Shown one piece after another: positions 32,939 through 42,234 of a stretch of 64,000 nt of DNA; position 1 is the first letter of the stretch; every line of letters starts with the position of its first letter. The notes under the pieces were generated by a model that was not told where the DNA came from, did not search any database, and was given only the letters and a program-made list of their open reading frames with translations. The stretch comes from Amycolatopsis eburnea (lineage in GTDB: Bacteria; Actinomycetota; Actinomycetes; Mycobacteriales; Pseudonocardiaceae). A program made the translations under genes and the position numbers. The stretch covers positions 310,001 to 374,000 of the forward strand of contig NZ_RSEC01000032.1 of the NCBI RefSeq assembly GCF_003937945.1, given 5' to 3'.

Positions 32939-34672
32939 TCAGCTCACCGGCTCCACGATGCCGGCCCGCGCTTCCGGGGCCGCCGACCGCAGCGCGTCCG
33001 CGGCTTCGTCGTTCGGCTGGGACTGGGACTCGCGCTCCGCCTCGACCCGCGCGTTGTAGACCTCGATCTCGCGCCGCACCGTCTCGGGCGACCAGCCGAG
33101 GACCTCGCCGACCAGCGTCGCCACCTGCTCGGCGCAGTCCACGCCGCGGTGGGCGTACTCGATCGAGATGCGCGTCCGGCGGGCCAGGACGTCCTCCAGG
33201 TGCAGCGCCCCCTCGTGCGAAGCCGCGTACACGACCTCGACGCCCAGGTAGTCCGGGGCGTGTTCGATCGGCTTCAGCAGCTCCGGGCGGCCGTTCGCCG
33301 CCGCGAGGACCTCGTTGACCAGGGAGCCGTAGCGGTCCAGCAGGTGCCGGACGCGGTACGGGTGCAGGCCGTGCTCGGCGGCCACGTGATCGGCCTGGTT
33401 GACCAGCGCGTGGTAGCCGTCCGCGCCGAGGAGGGGCACCTTGTCGGTGATCGACGGCTGCGAGCGGCCCGGCAGGTCGACCGCGGCCGCGTCGACCGCG
33501 TCCGCCGCCATCACCCGGTACGTCGTGTACTTGCCGCCCGCGATCGCCACCAGGCCCGGGGCCACCCGCGCCACCGCGTGCTCGCGTGACAGCTTCGACG
33601 TCTCTTCGCTCTCCCCCGCGAGCAACGGGCGCAGGCCCGCGTACACGCCTTCGATGTCGTCGTGCGTCAACGGCGTCGCCAGCACGCTGTTGACGTGCTC
33701 CAGCAGGTAGTCGATGTCGTGCTTCGTCGCCGCCGGGTGGGCGAGGTCGAGGTTCCAGTCCGTGTCCGTCGTGCCCACGATCCAGTGGTTGCGCCACGGG
33801 ATCACGAACAGCACCGACTTCTCGGTGCGCAGGATCATCCCCGACTCCGAGACGATCCGGTCGCGCGGCACGACGATGTGCACGCCCTTGCTGGCGCGCA
33901 CGCGGAACCGCCCGCGGCCACCGGAGAGCCGCTGCAGCTCGTCGGTCCAGACGCCGGTGCAGTTGATCACCGCGGCCGCCGAAATCTCCGTCTCGCGGCC
34001 GTCTTCGACGTCCCGCACGCGCACGCCGGACACCCGGTCGGCCTCGCGCAGGAAGCCGACGACCTGCGTCGACGTCCGCACGACGGCGCCGTAGTGCGCC
34101 GCTGTCCTGGCCACCGTCATGGTGTGGCGGGCGTCGTCGGACTGGGCGTCGTAGTAGCGGATTCCCCCGATCAGGGCGGATCGCTTGAGCGCCGGCACCA
34201 TCCGCAGCGCGCCCGCGCGGGTCAGGTGCTTCTGGCCGGGAACGCTGCGGGCGCCGCCCATCGTGTCGTACATCAGCAGGCCGGCCGCGGTGTACGGGCG
34301 TTCCCACACGCGGTGCGTCAGCGGGTAGAGGAAGCTCACCGGCTTCACCAGGTGGGGCGCGATCGTCGTCAGCATCAGCTCGCGTTCGCGGAGCGCTTCG
34401 CGGACCAGGCCGAACTCGAGCTGCTCCAGGTACCGCAGGCCGCCGTGGAAGAGCTTGCTCGACCGGCTCGACGTCCCCGACGCGAGATCGCGGGCCTCGA
34501 CCAGCGCGACCCGCAGCCCGCGAGTGGCCGCGTCGAGCGCGGTACCGGCGCCGACCACGCCGCCGCCGATCACGACGAGGTCGAACGTCTCCTTGCCGAG
34601 GCGCTGCCACGTCTCTTCCCGCTTGACCGGGCCCAGTCGAGCCGGGTTCGTCTCCGCTGCGTGCTGCGCCAC
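32939..34672 (-). CDS. glpD: Glycerol-3-phosphate dehydrogenase (FAD)
   Basis: 577 residues. GTG 34672 is chosen for its GAGGAGG site; the ORF could extend 14 codons further. Residues about 30-60 are the FAD dinucleotide fold ('FDLVVIGGGVVGAGTALDAA'), followed by 'SSRSSKLFHGGLRYLEQLEF', diagnostic of GlpD. The C-terminal DAO_C domain ends near residue 545 with 'ILGWSPETVRREIEVYNARV'-type helices. It oxidises glycerol 3-phosphate to dihydroxyacetone phosphate at the membrane, passing electrons to quinone. It is divergent from glpF-glpK, a compact glycerol locus. Confidence 0.95.
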   Translation of the reverse strand: MAQHAAETNPARLGPVKREETWQRLGKETFDLVVIGGGVVGAGTALDAATRGLRVALVEARDLASGTSSRSSKLFHGGLRYLEQLEFGLVREALRERELMLTTIAPHLVKPVSFLYPLTHRVWERPYTAAGLLMYDTMGGARSVPGQKHLTRAGALRMVPALKRSALIGGIRYYDAQSDDARHTMTVARTAAHYGAVVRTSTQVVGFLREADRVSGVRVRDVEDGRETEISAAAVINCTGVWTDELQRLSGGRGRFRVRASKGVHIVVPRDRIVSESGMILRTEKSVLFVIPWRNHWIVGTTDTDWNLDLAHPAATKHDIDYLLEHVNSVLATPLTHDDIEGVYAGLRPLLAGESEETSKLSREHAVARVAPGLVAIAGGKYTTYRVMAADAVDAAAVDLPGRSQPSITDKVPLLGADGYHALVNQADHVAAEHGLHPYRVRHLLDRYGSLVNEVLAAANGRPELLKPIEHAPDYLGVEVVYAASHEGALHLEDVLARRTRISIEYAHRGVDCAEQVATLVGEVLGWSPETVRREIEVYNARVEAERESQSQPNDEAADALRSAAPEARAGIVEPVS

Positions 34673-34907
34673 GTGACATTCCTCCTCGTGCCGGCGAGGC
34701 TTCCAGCATCGCACGACCCGGTGATCATCCGCCCGTCCACGGATGACACTTGTGGCGTAACCCTCCGCGATCTTGAAAAGATTCCGCTACCCGGTGCTTG
34801 GAATCCGCTTCTACGCCCCGGTAACGTCCCCCCGACGTGGGTCGGCAACGGTGCCGTGGCACGCCGTGATCGACCCTGCGCAGAGTGTCCAGTGTGGAGG
34901 TGCAGCG

Positions 34908-35657
34908 GTGAGTGCTGGGGCAATAATCGTCTGGGAACTACTGGGAACGGCCGCGCTGATCCTGCTCGGCAACGGTGTGGTCGCGAACCACGTGCTCCGG
35001 AAGAACAACGGCCACAACGCCGGCTTCCTGTTCATCAACTTCGGCTGGGCGTTCGCCGTCTTCACCGGCGCCAGCATCGCCGCGCCCAGTGGCGCGCACC
35101 TCAACCCGGCGGTGACCCTCGGGCTCGCCATCGCCGACAAGACGCCGTGGGGCGACGTGCCCTTCTACTTCATCGGCCAGATGGCCGGCGCCATCCTCGG
35201 CGCCGTGCTCTGCTGGGCCACCTACAAGCTGCAGTTCGACGACCACCCCGAGCCGGAGAACACGCTCGGCATCTTCTCCACCGCACCGCAGATCCCGAAC
35301 ACCGCGTGGAACCTCGTCACCGAGATCATCGGCACCTTCGTGCTGGTCGCGTGGATCCTGCTCAGCCCGGTCTTCGCGGCCGGCGACGGCGGCACGCCGA
35401 ACTTCGGCAACTCGGCGCTCGGCTACGCGGGCGTCTCGTTCGTCGTCCTCGTGATCGGCACGTCGCTCGGCGGGCCGACGGGCTACGCCATCAACCCGGC
35501 CCGCGACCTCGGGCCGCGCATCGCGTACGCGTTCCTGCTGCCGATCAAGAACAAGGCCAACGCGAACTGGGGTTACTCGTGGATCCCGGTCGTCGGCCCG
35601 CTCGCCGGCGGCGCGCTGGCCGCGCTGGTCTACCTGCTCGTCCACAACCTGAAGTGA
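34908..35657 (+). CDS. glpF: Glycerol uptake facilitator (aquaglyceroporin)
   Basis: 249 residues from GTG 34908, seven bases after GGAGG. Six membrane segments with the two pore half-helices of the MIP family: '[15 protein letters not shown]' near residues 63-77 and '[20 protein letters not shown]' near 193-212. It passes glycerol into the cell. Gene order glpF-glpK with glpD divergent is the usual glycerol regulon. The glpK start lies 31 bases downstream. Confidence 0.93.
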   Translation: MSAGAIIVWELLGTAALILLGNGVVANHVLRKNNGHNAGFLFINFGWAFAVFTGASIAAPSGAHLNPAVTLGLAIADKTPWGDVPFYFIGQMAGAILGAVLCWATYKLQFDDHPEPENTLGIFSTAPQIPNTAWNLVTEIIGTFVLVAWILLSPVFAAGDGGTPNFGNSALGYAGVSFVVLVIGTSLGGPTGYAINPARDLGPRIAYAFLLPIKNKANANWGYSWIPVVGPLAGGALAALVYLLVHNLK

Positions 35658-35688
35658 TCGCCCGACCCACCGGATTCCTGGAGCGCAC

Positions 35689-37203
35689 ATGACTTCGTAC
35701 GTAGCCGCGATCGACCAGGGCACCACGTCGACCCGGTGCATGATCTTCAACCACGAAGGCCGCGTGGTCTCGGTCGACCAGCGCGAGCACGAACAGATCT
35801 TCCCCAAGGCGGGCTGGGTCGAGCACAACGCCGAGGAGATCTGGGAGAACACGCGCCGGGTCGCCGCGGGCGCGCTGGCCAAGGCCGACCTGACCGCGAA
35901 GGACATCGCCGCCGTAGGCATCACCAACCAGCGCGAGACCGCGCTCGTCTGGGACAAGAAGACCGGCAAGCCGGTCTACAACGCGATCGTCTGGCAGGAC
36001 ACCCGCACCGACAAGATCGTCACCGAGCTCGGCAACCTCGGCGGCGGCCAGGAGCGCTACCGCGCCAAGGTCGGCCTCCCGCTCGCGACGTACTTCTCCG
36101 GGCCGAAGATCAAGTGGATCCTCGACAACGTCGAAGGCGCGCGCGAGAAGGCCGAAGCCGGTGACCTGATCTTCGGCAACATGGACACCTGGGTGCTGTG
36201 GAACATGACCGGCGGCGCCGACGGCGGGGTGCACGTCACCGACCCCACGAACGCGTCGCGCACCATGCTGATGGACCTCGACACCCTGCAGTGGGACGCC
36301 GAGATCGCCGGCGAGATGGGCATCCCCCTTTCGATGCTGCCGGAGATCCGTTCCTCCTCCGAGGAGTACGGCAAGGTCCGCGAGAAGGGCGCGCTCGCGG
36401 GCGTCCCGATCGCGGGCATCCTGGGCGACCAGCAGGCCGCGACGTTCGGCCAGGCCTGCCTCTCGCCCGGCGAGGCCAAGAACACCTACGGCACCGGCAA
36501 CTTCATGCTGCTCAACACCGGCACCGAAAAGGTGATGTCGCAGAACGGGCTGCTCACCACGGTCTGCTACAAGATCGGCTCGAACGACACGGTGTACGCG
36601 CTGGAAGGCTCCGTCGCCGTCACCGGTTCGCTGGTGCAGTGGCTGCGCGACAACCTCGGCCTGATCACGACCGCGGCCGAGATCGAGGAGCACGCCCGCA
36701 GCGTCGAGGACAACGGCGGCGCGTATTTCGTCCCGGCGTTCTCGGGTCTGTTCGCTCCTTACTGGCGGTCCGACGCCCGCGGCGCGATCGTCGGCCTCAC
36801 CCGGTTCGTCAACAAGGGCCACCTGGCCCGCGCGGTGCTGGAGGCGACGGCGTTCCAGTCGCGCGAGGTCATCGACGCGATGAACGCCGACTCCGGGGTG
36901 GCGCTCACCTCCCTCAAGGTCGACGGCGGCATGGTGGTCAACGAGCTGCTCATGCAGTTCCAGGCCGACATCCTCGGCGTGCCGGTGATCCGCCCGGTGG
37001 TCAACGAGACCACCGCGCTGGGCGCCGCGTACGCCGCCGGGCTGGCGGTCGGGTTCTGGAAGTCCGAAGACGACATCCGGACCAACTGGGCGCAGGACAA
37101 GCAGTGGGACCCGGAGATGGACGACTCCCGCCGCGAGCGCGAGTACCGGAACTGGAAGAAGGCCGTGACGAAGACCTTCGACTGGGTGTCCGACGAGGAC
37201 TGA
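35689..37203 (+). CDS. glpK: Glycerol kinase
   Basis: 504 residues, the usual length. FGGY-type fold: phosphate loop '[14 protein letters not shown]' near residue 5, '[16 protein letters not shown]' near 80, '[17 protein letters not shown]' near 265 and the second signature with '[20 protein letters not shown]' near 405. It phosphorylates glycerol entering through GlpF, and GlpD then oxidises the product. It ends 9 bases before a strong hairpin shared with a convergent gene. Confidence 0.96.
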   Translation: MTSYVAAIDQGTTSTRCMIFNHEGRVVSVDQREHEQIFPKAGWVEHNAEEIWENTRRVAAGALAKADLTAKDIAAVGITNQRETALVWDKKTGKPVYNAIVWQDTRTDKIVTELGNLGGGQERYRAKVGLPLATYFSGPKIKWILDNVEGAREKAEAGDLIFGNMDTWVLWNMTGGADGGVHVTDPTNASRTMLMDLDTLQWDAEIAGEMGIPLSMLPEIRSSSEEYGKVREKGALAGVPIAGILGDQQAATFGQACLSPGEAKNTYGTGNFMLLNTGTEKVMSQNGLLTTVCYKIGSNDTVYALEGSVAVTGSLVQWLRDNLGLITTAAEIEEHARSVEDNGGAYFVPAFSGLFAPYWRSDARGAIVGLTRFVNKGHLARAVLEATAFQSREVIDAMNADSGVALTSLKVDGGMVVNELLMQFQADILGVPVIRPVVNETTALGAAYAAGLAVGFWKSEDDIRTNWAQDKQWDPEMDDSRREREYRNWKKAVTKTFDWVSDED

Positions 37204-37211
37204 ACCGCCCG

Positions 37212-37241
37212 GGCCGGGGGCGCGGTGACGCGCCTCCGGCC
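37212..37241. terminator. Bidirectional terminator between glpK and the VOC gene
   Basis: A 13-bp stem (37212-37224 with 37229-37241, one G-T pair) and a 4-nt loop, nine bases after the glpK stop and 15 before the end of the convergent VOC gene. Confidence 0.8.
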
Positions 37242-37256
37242 TGCTCGGTCAGGGAC

Positions 37257-38060
37257 TCACTCCTCCCAGCCCTCCGGCTTGCCCGACTGCTCGTTCGGCG
37301 CGATCACCAGGAACGGCACGCCCTGGTCGTCCAGCACCCGCACCTGCCTGCCGTACGGCGAGTCGAACGGCTGGTCCAGCACCTGCCCGCCGAGTTCGAC
37401 GACCTTCGCCGCGCTCGCGTCGGCGTCCGCCACCGAGAAGTACGCGGACCAGTTCGACGGCACCTCCGCCGGGACCGACGCCGGCAGCGCGCCCAGCCCG
37501 CCGACCGGGCGGCCGTCGAGCAGCAGGACCGCGTACGTGAAGTCGTCGTTCGACAGGTCCTGGAAGCCGTAGCCGAAGACCTGCTCGTAGAACGCCTTGG
37601 CCGCCGGGTAGTCGCGGCTCATGCACTCGTTCCAGGCCAGCGTGCCCGGCGCCGCCGTGACCTGGGTGCCGATGTGGTTGCCCGCTTCCCAGAGGCCGAA
37701 GACGGCGCCCGCCGGGTCGGCCGCCACCGCCATCCGGCCCTCCTTCATGACCTCCATGACCGGCATCACGACCTGGCCGCCGGCTTCGGTGATCGCCGCG
37801 ACCGTCTTGTCCACATCGGACACCGCCAGGTACGTCGTCCACACCGCGGGCATCTCCTGGCCCGGCGGCGTCTGCCCGATGCCGGCGACGGGACGCCCGC
37901 GCAGCTCGGCCATGCCGTAGAAGCCGGTCTCTTCACCGCCCGTCCGCACGTCCCAGCCGAACAGGCCGCTGTAGAACGCCACCGCTTTCGCCTGGTCGGG
38001 CACCATCAGGTCCACCCAACTGGGCGTACCGTCCGGCCACCGCTCGTCCCGGAACACCAT
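37257..38060 (-). CDS. Two-domain VOC (glyoxalase/bleomycin resistance) family protein
   Basis: 267 residues from ATG 38060 with GGGAG upstream. Two VOC repeats: residues about 14-130 ('PSWVDLMVPDQAKAVAFYSG', then 'TTYLAVSDVDKTVAAITEAG') and 140-262 ('NECMSRDYPAAKAFYEQVFG', 'SAYFSVADADASAAKVVELG'). Such double-VOC proteins include the 27-kDa antigen Cfp30B of mycobacteria and hydroxylase-like enzymes; the substrate here is unknown. Metal ligands are not clear. Confidence 0.88.
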   Translation of the reverse strand: MVFRDERWPDGTPSWVDLMVPDQAKAVAFYSGLFGWDVRTGGEETGFYGMAELRGRPVAGIGQTPPGQEMPAVWTTYLAVSDVDKTVAAITEAGGQVVMPVMEVMKEGRMAVAADPAGAVFGLWEAGNHIGTQVTAAPGTLAWNECMSRDYPAAKAFYEQVFGYGFQDLSNDDFTYAVLLLDGRPVGGLGALPASVPAEVPSNWSAYFSVADADASAAKVVELGGQVLDQPFDSPYGRQVRVLDDQGVPFLVIAPNEQSGKPEGWEE

Positions 38061-38146
38061 TTCGACTCCCAACCCTCGTGAACGCCGCCGGGGTGACGGC
38101 CGACACAGTCTGGCACCCACCACCGACAAAACCAGGGCCGAAGGAC

Positions 38147-38782
38147 TCAGTGCCCGACGAGCTTCGCGTAGACGACGATGTTGTCGACGTAATTGCGCGC
38201 GGTCCGGTCGAAGACGCCGCCGCAGGTGATCAGGCGCAGTTCGGGGCCGGGGGTGTCGTCGTAGACGCCTTCGCCCTCGAAGTCCTTCTTCGGCACCTGG
38301 TGCACCTTCGTCACCTCGAAGACCGCCGTGGTGCCGTCCTCGCGGGCGATCGACACCCGATCGCCCGCGGCCAGCTCCTTGAGCCGGAAGAAGATGCCCT
38401 TCTGGTGGTTCCCGTCGACGTGCCCGAGCACGACGGCCGGTCCGGTTTCGCCGGGTGTCGGCGCGTAGGTGTACCAGCCGGCCTGCAGGGGTGTGGTCAC
38501 CGGCGGTACCTCGATCGTGTTGTCGGCGTTGAGGCCGAGCGGGACCAGCGAGGAGTGCGCGCCGATCTTCGGGATGTCGATCGAGACGGGGGTGGACTTG
38601 GGCAGGGCGGCGTCCTGCTCGGCGGGTTCGGGCTGGACGGCGACCGGCCGCGCGGGCGGCGGCTGGGCGGTCGGCGGCTCGGAACCGCCGCTGAACACCA
38701 GCGCCACGACCACCAGCGCGGCCAGCAACGCGAGGACGAGGGCGATCAGGTAGCCCCGTCTGCTCGTGGTCCTCGTCGGCAT
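38147..38782 (-). CDS. Class F-like sortase
   Basis: 211 residues from ATG 38782 with GGGGGAG upstream. One N-terminal membrane segment (10-32, 'YLIALVLALLAALVVVALVF'), a Pro/Ala/Glu linker, then the sortase barrel. The catalytic set is 'VVLGHVDGNHQ' (His near 123), 'LRLITCGGVFD' (Cys near 186) and an Arg in 'RTARNYVDN' near 195. The 'TAR' placement and single anchor fit actinomycete class F enzymes. Its likely partners are the two secreted proteins encoded just upstream on the same strand. Confidence 0.88.
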   Translation of the reverse strand: MPTRTTSRRGYLIALVLALLAALVVVALVFSGGSEPPTAQPPPARPVAVQPEPAEQDAALPKSTPVSIDIPKIGAHSSLVPLGLNADNTIEVPPVTTPLQAGWYTYAPTPGETGPAVVLGHVDGNHQKGIFFRLKELAAGDRVSIAREDGTTAVFEVTKVHQVPKKDFEGEGVYDDTPGPELRLITCGGVFDRTARNYVDNIVVYAKLVGH

Positions 38783-38863
38783 GTTCTCCCCCGTGCTTCC
38801 TCGCTCGCGGTTCACACGTCCGGGTGGTCTCTTCGGTTGAGTCCCGACGGTACCCGGCCGCCG

Positions 38864-39349
38864 TCAGCGTCGGCGGGACCGCCGGGCGAGCACGAGACCG
38901 GTGCCGCCGAGCGCGAGCGCCCCCATGGCGGCCGCCGCCGCGAGCGGGGACCCCTCGGCCGTGCCATCACCCGTCTGCGGCGCACCCGCGGGGACCTTGA
39001 CGACCTGCCTCCGCACCGGCAGGACTTCCAGGGTCGCGCTCGACGTTTCCGGGCCGCAGCGCAGCGTGACGGCGTACTTGCCGGGCTTGACGTCCTTGAC
39101 CGTGCCGGTGGCCCACATCCCCTTGCCGAAGACGAGCGCCGCCGACCGCACGGTGACCTTCTCCGCGGGTTCGCGCGTCTGGCAGGCGAAGTCCAGCTTC
39201 ACCCGTGCGCCCGGCTGCGCCTGGGCCGGGGACACCGTCAGCGGCCGGGTGATCCGCGAGGACGAGCCGTCCGGGGTCGCCAGGGCGGCGGACGGGGTGA
39301 GAACCAGGAAAGCGGCGGCGAAACCCGCGGCAACGGCTGTCTTCTTCAT
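38864..39349 (-). CDS. Secreted protein with C-terminal anchor, possible sortase substrate
   Basis: 161 residues from ATG 39349. Signal peptide 1-24 ('VAAGFAAAFLVLTPSAALA'). A beta-sandwich of about 85 residues with two cysteines follows. The end is 'GAPQTGDGTAEGS', a hydrophobic run near 134-155 and 'RRSRRR', the three-part layout of a cell-wall sorting signal, though the motif is not a textbook LPXTG. The next upstream gene encodes a paralogue without the anchor. Being adjacent to a sortase strengthens the reading. Confidence 0.75.
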   Translation of the reverse strand: MKKTAVAAGFAAAFLVLTPSAALATPDGSSSRITRPLTVSPAQAQPGARVKLDFACQTREPAEKVTVRSAALVFGKGMWATGTVKDVKPGKYAVTLRCGPETSSATLEVLPVRRQVVKVPAGAPQTGDGTAEGSPLAAAAAMGALALGGTGLVLARRSRRR

Positions 39350-39434
39350 TCTTTTCTCCCCTGTGGGAATGAACGCGCTCCTCACCCCAAAAGACGCCTT
39401 CACCTGCGAAAGGGGCGGTTTCGAGAAAAGAAAA

Positions 39435-39887
39435 TCAGCCCGCCATGCTGCCGTCGCCCGCTTTCGCGGCGCCGGAGGGCACCTTCGCCACCTGCGCGGC
39501 CGGCACCGTGAACTTCGTGGTGTACGTCTGGCCGCCGCAGGTGACGGTCAGCGGGTACTCGCCCGCGGCCGTGCCGGGCTTGAGGGTGGCGTCCGCGCTG
39601 ATGTTGGCATCCGCGCCCATGAACGGGCCCGGGGTGTAGTTGGCGAAGTCCAGCACCGGCGACGCGAACTTCGGCGAAGCGCCCTCGCACTTGGCCAGCG
39701 CGACGTTCGGCGCGTCGCGGACGTACTTGTCCACGAGCGACTGGTTGATCGCGGTGTTGACGTTGAGCTGGACGCTGCCGGCCGGCGCGGGTGCCGCGGG
39801 ACTGCCGCTCTGCGCCGTCGCGGGCGCCGCCAGCGCCGTCGCACCGATCACCGCTGCCGCAACGAAAACCACCGTCTTGCGCACCAT
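39435..39887 (-). CDS. Secreted paralogue lacking the C-terminal anchor
   Basis: 150 residues from ATG 39887 (GTG 39899 is possible). Signal peptide 1-27 ('VVFVAAAVIGATALAAPATA'). The mature part has two cysteines ('ALAKCEGASP', 'LTVTCGGQTY') and a middle 'TPGPFMGADANISADATLKP'. It ends at 'AKVPSGAAKAGDGSMAG', exactly where the downstream paralogue continues into its sorting signal and membrane tail. It is probably released outside the cell, or held by the anchored partner. Confidence 0.75.
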   Translation of the reverse strand: MVRKTVVFVAAAVIGATALAAPATAQSGSPAAPAPAGSVQLNVNTAINQSLVDKYVRDAPNVALAKCEGASPKFASPVLDFANYTPGPFMGADANISADATLKPGTAAGEYPLTVTCGGQTYTTKFTVPAAQVAKVPSGAAKAGDGSMAG

Positions 39888-39955
39888 CGCACCCTTCACG
39901 TCTTCAGCCTTACCACCGACAAGACGCGACAGGGCGCGACGGGTTGCCTACCGGT

Positions 39956-41356
39956 TCAGTCCAGATCGTCGTGGCGCATGAGCTGGCGCCCGGCCTCGGT
40001 GATCGAGCCCGACAGCGACGGGTACACCGAAAATGTCAGTGCCAGGTGGTCCACTGTGAGCTGGTTCTGGACGGCGAGCGCGATGGGAAGGATGAGCTCG
40101 CTCGCCTGCGGCGCCACGACGACTCCACCGACGACCACGCCGGTGGCGGGGCGGCAGAACAGCTTCACGAAGCCTCGGCGGAGGCCCTCCATCTTCGCGC
40201 GCGCGTTGGTGGCCAGGGGCAGCATGATGGTGCGCGCGGGCACCTCGCCGGAGTCGATCGCCTGCTGGCTGATGCCGACGGTGGCGATCTCCGGGTGGGT
40301 GAACACGTTGGCGGCGACGGTCTTGAGCTTGATCGGCGCGACGCCTTCGCCCAGCGCGTGCCACATCGCGATGCGGCCCTGCATGCTCGCCACCGAGGCC
40401 AGCATGAGCACGCCGGTGCAATCGCCGGCGGCGTAGATCCCGGGAACGGAGGTGCGCGAAACGCGGTCGACGGTGATGAACCCACCGGGGCCGGGTGCGA
40501 TGCCGACCTTGTCGAGGCCGATGTCCTGGGTGTTCGGGATCGACCCGACGGTCATCAGCGCGTGGCTGGCTTCGATCACGCGGCCGTCGGCGAGGTGGAT
40601 CTCGACGCCCTTGTCGGTGCGCTCGACGCGGTCCGCGCGCGCCTGCTTCGCCACGGTCGTGCCGCGCTGGGAGAAGACCTCTTCGAGCACCGCGGCGGCG
40701 TCGGCGTCCTCGTGCGGGAGGACGCGGTCGCGGCTGGAGACGACGGTGACCTTGACGCCCATCTCGGTGTAGGCGGACGCGAACTCGGCGCCGGTGACGC
40801 CCGAGCCGATCACGGCGAGGTGCTCCGGCAGCTCCTGGAGCTCGTAGAGCTGGCGCCAGTCGAGGATGCGCTCGCCGTCCGGCACCGCACCCGGCAGCAC
40901 GCGCGGGGTGGCGCCGGTGGCGATCAGGACGACGTCGGCGGGCAGCTTCTCGGTGCCTTCGGACGTCGTCACGGCGACCTTGTGGGTCGCGAGGCCGGGC
41001 TCTTCGTCGCAGAAGCGCGCCTCACCCGCGATGACGCGGACGCCTTCGCGCTGGACGCGGGCGCGGATGTCGGCGGACTGCGCGAGCGCGAGGCCCTTCA
41101 CGCGGCCGTGCACGGTCGGGAGGTCGATGCTGGTGTCGGCCAGGTCGGTGTTGATGCCGAGCTCACCGAGGTCGTGCATCTTCGCCAGCGCGCCGGAGCT
41201 CGCGATGAACGTCTTCGACGGGACGCAGTCGTAGAGCACGCAGGCGCCGCCCAGGCCGTCCCGCTCGACGATCGTGACGTCGGCGCCGTGCTGGGCCGCG
41301 ACGAGCGCGGCTTCGTAGCCGGCCGGGCCCCCGCCCATGATCACGATCCTGGTCAC
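39956..41356 (-). CDS. lpdA: LpdA-like NAD(P)H-quinone reductase / disulfide oxidoreductase family flavoprotein
   Basis: 466 residues from GTG 41356 after GAGGAGGA. FAD motif 'IVIMGGGPAGYEAALVAAQH' near 3-22, NAD motif 'VIGSGVTGAEFASAYTEMGV' near 175-194, second FAD motif 'VPGIYAAGDCTG' near 305 and a C-terminal dimer domain. The disulfide site is degenerate: 'GGACVLYDCVPSK' has the second cysteine but the CxxxxC pair is 'C-VLYD-C'. Mycobacterial LpdA (Rv3303c), next to glpD2, has the same build and reduces quinones. Glycerol genes are 3 kb away here. Confidence 0.87.
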   Translation of the reverse strand: MTRIVIMGGGPAGYEAALVAAQHGADVTIVERDGLGGACVLYDCVPSKTFIASSGALAKMHDLGELGINTDLADTSIDLPTVHGRVKGLALAQSADIRARVQREGVRVIAGEARFCDEEPGLATHKVAVTTSEGTEKLPADVVLIATGATPRVLPGAVPDGERILDWRQLYELQELPEHLAVIGSGVTGAEFASAYTEMGVKVTVVSSRDRVLPHEDADAAAVLEEVFSQRGTTVAKQARADRVERTDKGVEIHLADGRVIEASHALMTVGSIPNTQDIGLDKVGIAPGPGGFITVDRVSRTSVPGIYAAGDCTGVLMLASVASMQGRIAMWHALGEGVAPIKLKTVAANVFTHPEIATVGISQQAIDSGEVPARTIMLPLATNARAKMEGLRRGFVKLFCRPATGVVVGGVVVAPQASELILPIALAVQNQLTVDHLALTFSVYPSLSGSITEAGRQLMRHDDLD

Positions 41357-41484
41357 CTGGGTCCTCCTCGATGTGCTCGTGTGCGGTGCTCTCACCGTAC
41401 GCGGCGCAGGTGTCCGGACACTGAAGTGGGCGAACACGGCGAGTGCGTCCACTCGGGTGAGGGAGAGGTCGCTAGGCTGTCGGC

Positions 41485-41937
41485 GTGCCGTTGTATGCCG
41501 CGTACGGATCGAACATGGAGCCCGCCCAGATGCTGGAGCGCGCGCCGCACTCTCCGATGGCCGGCACCGGCTGGCTGGAGGGGTGGCGCCTGACCTTCGG
41601 CGGCGAGGACCTCGGCTGGGAAGGTGCACTGGCCACGATCGTCGAAGACCCGGGATCCCGGGTCTTCGTCGTCCTCTACGACGTGACGCCGCTGGACGAG
41701 GACGGGCTCGACCGCTGGGAAGGCGGCGAGCTGGGGATGCACACGAAGATCCGGCTCCGGGTCCAGACCATGGACGGCTCGGCGCTGGCCTGGCTGTACG
41801 TCCTGGACGCCTACGAGGGCGGCCTGCCATCGGCGCGGTACCTGGGCGTGCTGGCCGACGCCGCGGAGGCGGCCGGGGCGCCGGCGGACTACGTCGACGA
41901 CCTGCGGACCCGGCCCTGTTCGGGCATCAGCGGCTGA
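41485..41937 (+). CDS. Gamma-glutamylcyclotransferase-like protein
   Basis: 150 residues from GTG 41485, six bases after a TAGGCT box (41473-41478), so likely leaderless. The start 'LYAAYGSNMEPAQMLERAPH' carries the YGSN loop of the gamma-glutamylcyclotransferase (BtrG/AIG2-like) fold, which binds glutamyl substrates. A conserved catalytic glutamate is expected in 'DRWEGGELGMHTK'. The function may be glutamyl amine cleavage; substrate is unknown. Two hairpins follow. Confidence 0.85.
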   Translation: MPLYAAYGSNMEPAQMLERAPHSPMAGTGWLEGWRLTFGGEDLGWEGALATIVEDPGSRVFVVLYDVTPLDEDGLDRWEGGELGMHTKIRLRVQTMDGSALAWLYVLDAYEGGLPSARYLGVLADAAEAAGAPADYVDDLRTRPCSGISG

Positions 41938-41982
41938 CTCCACACCCTGTGGACAACTCAGTGGCCTGAGCGCTACCACGAG

Positions 41983-42002
41983 CCCGCGAGAGACCTCGCG
42001 GG
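41983..42002. terminator. Hairpin after the cyclotransferase gene
   Basis: A perfect 8-bp stem (41983-41990 with 41995-42002) and a 4-nt loop, 46 bases downstream of the stop at 41937. The DnaA-box-like word TGTGGACAA lies just before it at 41948-41956. Confidence 0.5.
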
Positions 42003-42159
42003 CACCCCGTCGAGCGCGCGGGCCGGCCTGTGCATGCCGGCTCCGGCCCGGCTCCGGGCGAACGTGAAAGTCCTTGCCGCACAACGAAAACAGCAGGACA
42101 GCCGGGCTCGCGCGACGGGCCGCCGTCCAGTGTGCCCGCCGGTCCGCGGGCGCGCAAAA

Positions 42160-42189
42160 CGGCCCTTCCCCCGATCGAGGGAAGGGCCG
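42160..42189. terminator. Hairpin between convergent genes
   Basis: An 11-bp perfect stem (42160-42170 with 42179-42189) around an 8-nt loop, 46 bases before the end of the convergent amidohydrolase. Two TGTGGACAA words follow at 42200-42208 and 42220-42228. No gene is seen in 42003-42234. Confidence 0.65.
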
Positions 42190-42234
42190 GTGCACGGCCT
42201 GTGGACAACTCGGTGAAGCTGTGGACAACCTCGC

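Noticed and set aside
39956..41356. Standard dihydrolipoamide dehydrogenase of pyruvate dehydrogenase
   Set aside because: The sequence fits the fold, but the disulfide region and the absence of 2-oxoacid dehydrogenase genes, with glycerol genes close by, favour the LpdA quinone-reductase type.
41938..42234. Replication origin suggested by DnaA-box-like words
   Set aside because: There is no AT-rich unwinding region and no dnaA, dnaN or recF nearby. Only three words are present, between two ordinary convergent genes.
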